DNA of 64,000 nt from Sphingomonadales bacterium (GTDB lineage Bacteria > Pseudomonadota > Alphaproteobacteria > SMXS01), in NCBI GenBank assembly GCA_022844405.1, contig JALHLV010000007.1, positions 90,218 through 154,217 on the forward strand, read 5' to 3'. The first letter of the stretch is position 1; every line of letters begins with the position of its first letter. The notes below the pieces were generated by a model. It ran no database searches. It was not told the DNA's origin and saw only the letters and a list, made by a program, of their open reading frames with translations. Shown here piece after piece: positions 19,483 through 25,869 of this stretch. Position numbers and translations under genes: made by a program.

Positions 19483-19938
19483 TCACGAGCGCGCGACTTT
19501 ATCCGCAACGGCGTCGAGCGCCAAGAGATACCCGTGCGCGCCCAGCCCGCAGATGACGCCGGTCGCCACGCCGCTGATGTAGGAATGCTGCCGGAACGCC
19601 TCGCGCCGGAAGATGTTCGACAGGTGCACCTCGACGATCGGCCCCTTGAACGCCTGCAATGCGTCGAGGATCGCCACCGACGTATGCGTATAGGCGCCCG
19701 CGTTGATGATGATGGCGGATGCCGTCAGCCGGGCGTCCTGGATCCAGGTCACCAGCTCGCCTTCGGTATTGGACTGGCGGAAGTCGACGACCAGGCCCAG
19801 CGCCTTCGCCCGGTCCTTCACCATCGCCTCGATGTCGGCCAGCGTCTGGGTGCCGTAGATCTCCGGCTCGCGCGTCCCCAGCATGTTGAGGTTCGGGCCG
19901 TTGAGCACCAGGACGGTCGGGGCTGCTGCGCTTGCCAT
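19483..19938 (-). CDS. aroQ: Type II 3-dehydroquinate dehydratase
   Basis: 151 residues, the normal size of the dodecameric type II enzyme of the shikimate pathway. Diagnostic sequence: [19 protein letters not shown] with the catalytic Tyr, [33 protein letters not shown] and [20 protein letters not shown]. It is first in aroQ-accB-accC, an order common in proteobacteria. Its start is divergent from thiSG, 78 bp away. Confidence 0.97.
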   Translation of the reverse strand: MASAAAPTVLVLNGPNLNMLGTREPEIYGTQTLADIEAMVKDRAKALGLVVDFRQSNTEGELVTWIQDARLTASAIIINAGAYTHTSVAILDALQAFKGPIVEVHLSNIFRREAFRQHSYISGVATGVICGLGAHGYLLALDAVADKVARS

Positions 19939-20016
19939 GGTCTGATCCCGCCTATATTAGAGGGAGACCTTGTAAATCCCTCGGACCGCCAAGTCAAAAG
20001 CGCACGGAAGGAGCCT

Positions 20017-20997
20017 GTGATTCACGTCACCATCAATGGCGAGGACCGCCAGCTCGACGCCCCCGTCCGCCTCGACATCCTGCTCTCGGACCTGGGCATC
20101 GACCCACGCAAGGTGGCGCTCGAGCGCAACCTCGAGATCGTGCCGCGCTCGCTCTATGGCGACGTGCTGATCGGCGACGGCGACCGGCTCGAGATCGTGC
20201 ATTTCATCGGCGGCGGCAAGGACGAAGCCGATGAGGGATTTGTGGTCGCCGGCCAGCGTTTCACCTCGCGGCTGATCGTCGGCACCGGCAAGTACAAGGA
20301 TTTCGAGGAAACCCGCGACGCCATCGCCGCCTCGGGCGCCGAGATCGTCACCGTCGCCGTGCGCCGGGTGAACATCTCCGACCCGAAGCAGCCCATGCTG
20401 ATCGATTACGTCGACCCGAAGAAATACACCTACCTGCCGAACACCGCCGGTTGCTACACCGGCGAGGACGCGGTGCGCACCCTGCGCCTGGCGCGCGAGG
20501 CCGGCGGCTGGAACCTGGTGAAGCTGGAAGTGCTCGGCGACCAGAAGACGCTCTATCCCAACATGGTCGAGACGCTGCGCGCCGCCGAGATGCTGATCAG
20601 GGAAGGCTTCCAGGTGATGGTCTACTGCTCGGACGATCCGATCATGGCCATGGAGCTGGAGAAGATCGGCTGCTGCGCCATCATGCCGCTGGCCGCGCCG
20701 ATCGGCTCGGGCCTGGGCGTGCAGAACCCGGTGACGCTGCGGATCATCATCGAGAACGCGAACGTGCCGGTGCTGGTCGACGCGGGCGTCGGCACCGCGT
20801 CGGACGCAGCGGTCGCCATGGAACTGGGCTGCGACGGCGTGCTGATGAACACCGCCATCGCCCAGGCCAAGGACCCGATCAAAATGGCCAGGGCCATGAA
20901 ACTGGCGGTGGAGGCGGGCAGGCTGTCCTACCTGGCCGGCCGCATGCCGAAAAAGCTCTACGCCGACCCGTCATCGCCGCTGGGCGGGTTGATTTAG
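20017..20997 (+). CDS. thiSG: Fused sulfur-carrier ThiS / thiazole synthase ThiG
   Basis: One 326-residue frame joins two thiamine-thiazole proteins. Residues 1-67 are ThiS ([13 protein letters not shown]... ending VHFIGGG); residues 75-326 are ThiG ([19 protein letters not shown], Schiff-base Lys in [29 protein letters not shown]). The Gly-Gly that ThiF activates in free ThiS is therefore internal. Similar fusions are annotated in other alphaproteobacteria, to my recollection. GTG 20017 follows GGAAGGAG by only 3 bp; it is the only start that gives a proper ThiS N terminus. No TPP riboswitch is visible in the 78 bp leader. A GTG at about codon 75 preceded by GAGGGA might also allow separate ThiG. 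Confidence 0.92.
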   Translation: MIHVTINGEDRQLDAPVRLDILLSDLGIDPRKVALERNLEIVPRSLYGDVLIGDGDRLEIVHFIGGGKDEADEGFVVAGQRFTSRLIVGTGKYKDFEETRDAIAASGAEIVTVAVRRVNISDPKQPMLIDYVDPKKYTYLPNTAGCYTGEDAVRTLRLAREAGGWNLVKLEVLGDQKTLYPNMVETLRAAEMLIREGFQVMVYCSDDPIMAMELEKIGCCAIMPLAAPIGSGLGVQNPVTLRIIIENANVPVLVDAGVGTASDAAVAMELGCDGVLMNTAIAQAKDPIKMARAMKLAVEAGRLSYLAGRMPKKLYADPSSPLGGLI

Positions 20998-21010
20998 GGG
21001 AGCGGACTAC

Positions 21011-21580
21011 ATGGCTGCCCGGACGCGTCAGTGGATGGGCAATGGGATAGTACTCCTGGTCATGATGCTTGCCCACGGCAGCACTGGTTACGGAGCAGCG
21101 CGCTCTGAAGCGGGCGACGGGCTTCCGGGCTACATCGCCGCCGAGGACGCACCGATGATCCGCCAATGGCTACTGGCCAATGCGGGGTATCGTGTCGTTG
21201 CCACCGAGGATTGCGACTGTCAGGACGAACTGAAAGAGATTTGGGCAGGAAGTGGCGCGGTCTGGCCGCCAAATCCCGGCTATCTGCCCTACTACTCACG
21301 GGGCGACTTCGACGGTGACGGACATGCCGATGCTGCCATTGCCGTCCGTAACGGCTCTGATACGCTGCGCTTCGTGCTCTTCAATGGCGCATGGCCCCGG
21401 GAGAAAGCCGAACGGCGCGCGTTTGTCACTGCTGCAATGCCAGCCACCTACGCCATGTCCTACGGTGCGCCGCGCCCGACGCCGTATCGCCTTGTCATCG
21501 GGCCGTTTTCCTCTCATGGCTGCGTGCTCGAATCTGAGAGCGACTGGCAGTTCAGGCTCGATTGCGAGACCGAGTACTGA
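21011..21580 (+). CDS. Hypothetical secreted protein with a DxDGDG loop
   Basis: 189 residues with a signal peptide (IVLLVMMLAHGSTGYGA). Not a family I can name. Mid-protein is YYSRGDFDGDGHADAAIAVR, an FG-GAP/EF-hand-like calcium loop, and there are paired cysteines (CDC near residue 69; Cys near 176 and 185). It starts 13 bp after thiSG with GGGGAG in between, so it may be co-transcribed. Codon use is less GC-biased than in thiSG, by eye. Probably periplasmic; role unknown. Confidence 0.7.
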   Translation: MAARTRQWMGNGIVLLVMMLAHGSTGYGAARSEAGDGLPGYIAAEDAPMIRQWLLANAGYRVVATEDCDCQDELKEIWAGSGAVWPPNPGYLPYYSRGDFDGDGHADAAIAVRNGSDTLRFVLFNGAWPREKAERRAFVTAAMPATYAMSYGAPRPTPYRLVIGPFSSHGCVLESESDWQFRLDCETEY

Positions 21581-21894
21581 GCCGCGCTGATCCGGCTTGG
21601 GTGGTCTTGCTACGTCGACAGTGCACTTAAGTCCGGAGTGGTGGCGCTGGTGCGATATGCATAGGGGAGTAGTTATATCAATACTTTAGCCGTCATCCCG
21701 GCGAAGGCCGGGACCCAGTCTTGGCGAGTGCGCGCTCGCGCGCCGGTTTGTCGCAAGCGAGGTCTGGATCCCGCTCTTCAGCGGGATGTCGGCTGAGGGG
21801 GAACGTCGGCATCTTGCCTGAACACAAGGTTGCGGTGCGGGAGGCACTGTTGGGCGAGCCCTCGATGCCCAGCCTGTCGGCGCGGGCGGCTTCT
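21581..21894. other. Intergenic region holding a palindromic repeat pair
   Basis: 314 bp between a plus-strand gene and the convergent PemK-type toxin gene. It contains the palindromic repeat at 21691-21790. The rest shows no credible gene; short frames here are interrupted or repeat-derived. Confidence 0.5.
21691..21790. repeat. Palindromic intergenic repeat pair (CCGGCGAAGGCCGGG type)
   Basis: Arm 1 (21691-21719) has the self-complementary core CCCGGCGAAGGCCGGG preceded by GTCAT and followed by ACCCAG. Arm 2 (21763-21790) has TCTGGATCCCGCT, loop CTTC, AGCGGGAT. The layout GTCAT, palindrome, CCAG ... TGG, palindrome matches the repeats at 51124 and 57706. These are likely REP-like elements dispersed in the genome. 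Confidence 0.7.
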
Positions 21895-22278
21895 TCAGCC
21901 GATGATCTGGCCGATGGCCAAGCGCAAGGTGTCCTGGTCTTCGGCCGCGAGGGTGCCGAGCCGGCGGATGATCAGACGCTGCTCCAGGGTCGCGAAGACC
22001 GGCTTCACGGCCGAAGGCTTGATGAGGCCGGCAGACTGCCAGTGGCGCAGCCAGACCTCGCCGAGCGCCGGCGTAGGCCGTAGCTGGCTGGTGACGGCCA
22101 TCATGATCAGATCGGGGCGCTCGACGTTGTAGGCGCGGCTGGAAATGATGACGGCCGGTCGCTGCTTCGAGGCGGCTTGGCTGGTGAACGGGAACGGCAC
22201 CAGAACGATGGCGCCGAAACTCAGAGCTTGGGGATTGGCGACCGCCTCGGAGCTGCCCGCGCCGGCTTCAGAGGGCAT
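21895..22278 (-). CDS. PemK/MazF-type toxin
   Basis: 127 residues. The core is PemK/MazF-like: FGAIVLVPFPFTSQAASKQRPAVIIS (start of the SH3-like barrel with the conserved Arg-Pro), then MAVTSQLRPTPALGEV, and a C-terminal helix LRLAIGQIIG. Such toxins are sequence-specific RNases. The start at 22278 overlaps the upstream antitoxin by 11 bp, the classic antitoxin-first arrangement. A longer upstream in-frame ATG (22371) would run through the antitoxin gene and is unlikely. Confidence 0.82.
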   Translation of the reverse strand: MPSEAGAGSSEAVANPQALSFGAIVLVPFPFTSQAASKQRPAVIISSRAYNVERPDLIMMAVTSQLRPTPALGEVWLRHWQSAGLIKPSAVKPVFATLEQRLIIRRLGTLAAEDQDTLRLAIGQIIG

Positions 22279-22465
22279 CGTAGGCGTCGTCTTCCGGATT
22301 GTCCCAGACAGCGGCGAAGGCCGGTGCGCTGGCGGTGCCGGCGGCGCGGACCAAGGCGCGATCCAAGTCACGCTGGCGGATAAAATCCACGAAGTCTTCC
22401 ACCTCGGCGAGTCGGTCCTTGGGCAGGGTGTTCAGCTTCTCGATCAAGGCCGGGTTGGCGGGCAT
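22268..22465 (-). CDS. Antitoxin of the PemK-type pair (DUF2281-like)
   Basis: 65 residues. The N-terminal helix pair (LIEKLNTLPKDRLAEVEDFVDFIRQRD) resembles DUF2281 antitoxins, and the acidic C terminus (NPEDDAYDAL) is likely to wrap the toxin. GGAG lies 7-8 bp before ATG 22465. Toxin and antitoxin frames overlap by 11 bp, giving coupled translation. Confidence 0.8.
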   Translation of the reverse strand: MPANPALIEKLNTLPKDRLAEVEDFVDFIRQRDLDRALVRAAGTASAPAFAAVWDNPEDDAYDAL

Positions 22466-22539
22466 GGGAGTCTCCTAAGGCCGTTCTGGGCCAGCACCTT
22501 GTCGAGCATCTCGACCACCAAATAATAGCGCGCGGCCCT

Positions 22540-22571
22540 CTACAAACAACCCCGCCTCTTCAGGCTCTGGA
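22540..22571 (-). other. Echo of the 3' end of the small secreted-protein gene
   Basis: On the minus strand 22540-22569 reads QSLKRRGCL then a stop. The last codons of the gene at 23291-23587 read QSLKGRGCI then stop. Over 20 bases (CCCCGCC, C/T, CTTCAGGCTCTG) there is one difference. The similarity ends abruptly upstream. It may be a remnant of a duplication, or coincidence. Confidence 0.3.
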
Positions 22572-22680
22572 ATCAGTTACCGTGACAGTGCATTCAATTA
22601 CTCTGTCTCATTCAAGGGGTGCATTCCAAAAGCGTTGTCACCGCAATGCTGACCATAACTGCAGGATGCAAGACGAAGCG

Positions 22681-23181
22681 TCATGGCTTTGGATATGCAC
22701 TCAGGTGCTCATGGATCATCTGCAACCGTCCGTTCTCAAGAACAAGCACCCGGGTTCCCCGACCTTGAATCCGGAAAGCATGCCCGTTCATCGAGCCTTC
22801 CCAGTTGTAGGTGTACGTAGCGCTGGCGCTCCTGCCGTCCACGTTGAGTACCTCGATGTCGGTCAGGTAGAAACGCTCGTCTGATACGCCAGCACTGCCC
22901 TTCCAGGTTTTCTCGAATGCACCTCGCACGGCCTGTTTGCCGACGAAGTCGCCGTCGTTGAAGCGAAAGAACGCGTCGTCATGGACCATGTCTTCAAGCA
23001 GATCGAAGTTCTTTTCCCTGCCGATAGCTTCAAAGTGGTGCAGGAACTGAACCACGGATTCCCGGGTCAGCGCGCCTTCGACCGCGTGAGCTCGACCCAT
23101 ATCACCCGCCACGTTGAGACAACACAACAGCACTATTGTGATCAATAACCGAAGGCTCGATGACTTGTTCACGATGTTCAC
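22681..23181 (-). CDS. SnoaL-like (NTF2 fold) secreted protein
   Basis: 166 residues with a signal peptide (LRLLITIVLLCCLNVAG, with Cys residues before the likely cleavage at AHA). The rest looks like a SnoaL/NTF2-like domain: VVQFLHHFEAIGREKNFDLL, MVHDDAFFRFNDGDFVGKQA, a Trp-Lys segment, and SATYTYNWEGSMNGHAFRIQGRGTRVLVLENGRL. These domains bind small molecules or act as hydratases/isomerases; no active-site residue is evident. GTG start with GAGGGG upstream. Stands alone between the toxin pair and the dsbA operon; AT-richer than its neighbours by eye. Confidence 0.7.
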   Translation of the reverse strand: MNIVNKSSSLRLLITIVLLCCLNVAGDMGRAHAVEGALTRESVVQFLHHFEAIGREKNFDLLEDMVHDDAFFRFNDGDFVGKQAVRGAFEKTWKGSAGVSDERFYLTDIEVLNVDGRSASATYTYNWEGSMNGHAFRIQGRGTRVLVLENGRLQMIHEHLSAYPKP

Positions 23182-23290
23182 CGATACACCCCTCTACAGA
23201 TTACGGTGAAAGTCTGCTAAATCGCTAGTCGAGTGCAACCAGTATTCAACGCTGGCGCCGCCGTAAATCAATCTCACCCACCGGGCTGGG

Positions 23291-23587
23291 CTAAATGCAC
23301 CCCCGCCCCTTCAGGCTCTGCTGAACCTCGACCGTCGTCTGGGTCTGCTGCAAATACCGGGCGAGGGCGATGCATTGCTGCTGGTTGAGCCGGTTGCCGA
23401 CGCCGCGGCTCAGATCCTCTTCCTGGTAGTCGTCGCCGGTCATGCCGTCGGCGCTGTTGAGCGGTCCGCCGCCCACGTCGGTGGTTGGCTCGTCGGCCGG
23501 CGCGTTGCGCACCTCCTCGGGTGGGTCGTCGGCCCAGGCGGCGGGCGCCGCCAGGCAGAGCGCGATCGTCAATGCAGCCAGCCGCAT
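23291..23587 (-). CDS. Small hypothetical secreted protein
   Basis: 98 residues: signal peptide (LTIALCLAAPAAWA, cut before DDPPEE), an acidic, Pro/Gly-rich middle, and a C-terminal helix (LNQQQCIALARYLQQTQTTVEVQQSLKGRGC) with two cysteines. It starts 1 bp after the dsbA-like stop, with GGAGGG inside the end of that gene, so translation is coupled. A role with the DsbA-like protein, perhaps as a client or partner with its two Cys, is inference only. Confidence 0.7.
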   Translation of the reverse strand: MRLAALTIALCLAAPAAWADDPPEEVRNAPADEPTTDVGGGPLNSADGMTGDDYQEEDLSRGVGNRLNQQQCIALARYLQQTQTTVEVQQSLKGRGCI

Positions 23588-23588
23588 G

Positions 23589-24353
23589 TCAGCCCTCCAC
23601 CGGCTTGAACGGTTTGGCCTTGCGGGCCTTCTCGATGGTTTCCGTCAATGTTTCATAGGGCACCATGCCCTGCAACAGTTGCGTGCCGACGATGAAGTTG
23701 GGCGTGCCGTCGATGCCCAGCTTGTCGGCGAGCGCGTGGTTCCCGGCGATCACGTCGTCGATCGCCTCGTCCTTCATGTCGACCTTGAGCCTGGCCACGT
23801 CGAGGCCGACCTCGCCAGCGACGCGGTAGAGCACCTCGTCGTTCAGCGGCTCCTCCAGGCCCATCAGCGCCATGTGGAACGCCACATACTTGCCCTGCCG
23901 GGCCGAGGCGATGGCGGCGCGCGCGGCGGTGACCGATTGCGGGCCCAGCACGGGATATTCCTTGAACACCACGCGCACGTTGGGGTCTTCCTTCAGCAGC
24001 CGGGCCATGCTGGGCTGGGCCAGCCGGCAATAGCCGCAGCGGTAGTCGAAGAACTCCACCACGGTGACGTCGCCGTTGGGATTGCCCGCCACCATGGCGG
24101 TGTCGGCGCCCAGCACGTCGACCTTGTTGGCGATGATCTTCTTCTCGGCCTCGATCGCGGCCTCGCGGGCATTCAGCGCCTGCAGCCGGTCGATCATCTC
24201 CTGCAGCACTCTGGGATTGTTCTTCAGATAGTCGCGGATGATCTGCTCGACCTGTGCCTTGTCGCGCTCGGACAGCGCCCATGCCGGCGGCGCGGCCTGG
24301 AGGCCGCACAGGATGACCAGCGCCACGCAGAGCGCCTTCGAGAATTGGTTCAT
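23589..24353 (-). CDS. DsbA-family thiol oxidoreductase
   Basis: 254 residues with a signal peptide (ALCVALVILCGLQAAPPAWA) and a Com1/BdbD-like DsbA domain. An N-terminal helical region (AQVEQIIRDYLKNNPRVLQEMIDRL) precedes the thioredoxin fold with the redox pair CGYC (FFDYRCGYCRLAQ) and the cis-Pro loop GIDGTPNFIVG. Periplasmic disulfide introduction is the likely role. ATG 24353 is chosen because GGAGG lies 6 bp upstream; ATG 24359 is too close to it. It follows the M48 gene directly. Confidence 0.92.
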   Translation of the reverse strand: MNQFSKALCVALVILCGLQAAPPAWALSERDKAQVEQIIRDYLKNNPRVLQEMIDRLQALNAREAAIEAEKKIIANKVDVLGADTAMVAGNPNGDVTVVEFFDYRCGYCRLAQPSMARLLKEDPNVRVVFKEYPVLGPQSVTAARAAIASARQGKYVAFHMALMGLEEPLNDEVLYRVAGEVGLDVARLKVDMKDEAIDDVIAGNHALADKLGIDGTPNFIVGTQLLQGMVPYETLTETIEKARKAKPFKPVEG

Positions 24354-24355
24354 GG

Positions 24356-25786
24356 TCATCCTCCGGCCTTCTCGTTCCTGCCGCCGTCGTCGGGCGACTC
24401 TTCGGGGTCTTCTTCCTGCGGCGGCTCCTTGCCGCGCCGGCGGTAGGTGTCCTCGACCGCCGACCGCGCGATCATGTAGAGGTCCTGGGCGCGGAACCAT
24501 TCGGGCGATTGCGGCGTCAGCTTGTCGACGGCGATCTTGGCCTGGCGCGCCGCGCTCGGCGCCTCGCCCGAGACCGTATAGCGCTCGGCGGCCGCCAGCG
24601 CGGCCATGGCGACGTCGTCCTTGATGGTGTAGGCGAGGGCGAGCTGGTGCCAGGCGAAGCCGTTGTCGTTTTCCATCCGGGTCGCCAGGGCCAGGTTCTC
24701 GATGGCCTCGTCGGCGCGCGCCTTGTCCTCCTTCGACAGCAGCGATTGGGCGAGCGACACCCGCAGCAGCGGTTCGTAGGGCGCGGCGGCGACGGCGGCG
24801 CGGTAGGGCTCGATCGACTCTTCGATGCGGCCGCTCTCGAACAGGATCTGCGCCTTCAGCTCCAGATAGTAGGGATCGTGCGGCTTCTCGGCCAGCAGCG
24901 AGTCCATCTCCGCCATGGCCTGGGTCTCCAGCGCCTGCCGGTGATAGGCGATGGCGCGGGCATAACGGGCATAGGTGCTGGTGTCGCCGAGCGGATAGGT
25001 CTGGAAGACGACGGTCGGGTGCTCCAGGAAACCAATCAGCTTGGCCTTGATCCGCTTCAGCCGTTCGATGTCCTCGGGCCGGGCCGGCGTGTCCCAGTAC
25101 GGGCTTTTCTCGGCGTCGCCGCGCAGCCGGTCGATGCGGTCCTGGGTCATCGGGTGCGAGCGCACATACGGGTCCTTGTTCTCCGTCATCAGCGACTCCT
25201 GGTCGCCGAGATAGTCGAAGAAGCTGATCAGGCCGCTGCCGGACTGGCCCGATGCGGTCAGGAAGCCGAGCGCCGCCTGGTCGGCGGCGGATTCCTGGGT
25301 GCGGGTATAGATCAGGAACGAGCGCGTGGCGAACTCGCCGCCGCTGCCCAGGATCGCCGCGCCGGCCGCCGGCGCGCCCGCCGCCATGGCCGCGGCGCCC
25401 AGCACCAGGCTGAGGATCGAGATGGTCGAGGCGCCCTTCAGGCCGTCCTGGAAGCGGGCGAGGTGGCCGCCGGTGATGTGCCCGGTCTCATGCGCCAGCA
25501 CGCCGATCACCTGCAGCGGGTCCTCGGCCACCGTGAGCATGCCGGTGAACACGAAGATGCGCTGACCGGCGGCGACGAAGGCGTTGATCGAGTCGTCGTT
25601 GACCAGGTGGACGCGGACCACGTCGGGATCGAGACCCGCCGCGCGCCAGATCGGCGTCGCGTAGATCTTGATGTTCCGTTCGATCTCGGCATCGCGGATG
25701 ATCGAAATCTGCTGGGCATGCGCCGGGGCGATGGCCGAGACGACGATCAGCAGGGCGCAGAGCGCGGTTTGGAAGGCGTGCCGCAT
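24356..25786 (-). CDS. M48-family metalloprotease with TPR repeats (BepA-like)
   Basis: 476 residues. A signal peptide (TALCALLIVVSAIAPAHA) is followed by the M48 peptidase domain with the zinc motif HETGH (VIGVLAHETGHITGGH) and a second metal ligand region in FLIYTRTQESAADQAAL. C-terminal TPR repeats begin around residue 270 (ATYARYARAIAYHRQALETQ-like). It resembles BepA/YfgC, a periplasmic protease and chaperone that polices outer-membrane protein assembly. ATG 25786 has GAGG about 7 bp upstream; the open frame runs further but without signal-peptide logic. Confidence 0.92.
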   Translation of the reverse strand: MRHAFQTALCALLIVVSAIAPAHAQQISIIRDAEIERNIKIYATPIWRAAGLDPDVVRVHLVNDDSINAFVAAGQRIFVFTGMLTVAEDPLQVIGVLAHETGHITGGHLARFQDGLKGASTISILSLVLGAAAMAAGAPAAGAAILGSGGEFATRSFLIYTRTQESAADQAALGFLTASGQSGSGLISFFDYLGDQESLMTENKDPYVRSHPMTQDRIDRLRGDAEKSPYWDTPARPEDIERLKRIKAKLIGFLEHPTVVFQTYPLGDTSTYARYARAIAYHRQALETQAMAEMDSLLAEKPHDPYYLELKAQILFESGRIEESIEPYRAAVAAAPYEPLLRVSLAQSLLSKEDKARADEAIENLALATRMENDNGFAWHQLALAYTIKDDVAMAALAAAERYTVSGEAPSAARQAKIAVDKLTPQSPEWFRAQDLYMIARSAVEDTYRRRGKEPPQEEDPEESPDDGGRNEKAGG

Positions 25787-25795
25787 CGTGCCTCG

Positions 25796-25842
25796 TAAAA
25801 GCATTGAGACAAAGGTAGGTGCCCGTTGACCAAGGGTCAACG
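25796..25842 (-). promoter_or_regulatory. Candidate promoter with palindrome before the M48 gene
   Basis: On the minus strand TTGACC, 17 bp, TACCTT form a plausible -35/-10 pair. The -35 is embedded in the perfect palindrome GTTGACC, CTT, GGTCAAC (25825-25841). A dimeric regulator overlapping the -35 is possible. The -10 is weak. Confidence 0.35.
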
Positions 25843-25869
25843 CGCGCGGCCCGCGAACCAGCTTTTGTC

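Noticed and set aside
19939..20016. TPP riboswitch upstream of thiSG
   Set aside because: The 78 bp leader is short and lacks the CUGAGA-type conserved core; none could be identified.
21800..21894. A protein-like minus-strand stretch (RLGIEGSPNSA) downstream of the PemK toxin
   Set aside because: It superficially recalls the start of TsaD/Kae1 proteins but continues into repeat sequence and has no start or length; treated as coincidence.
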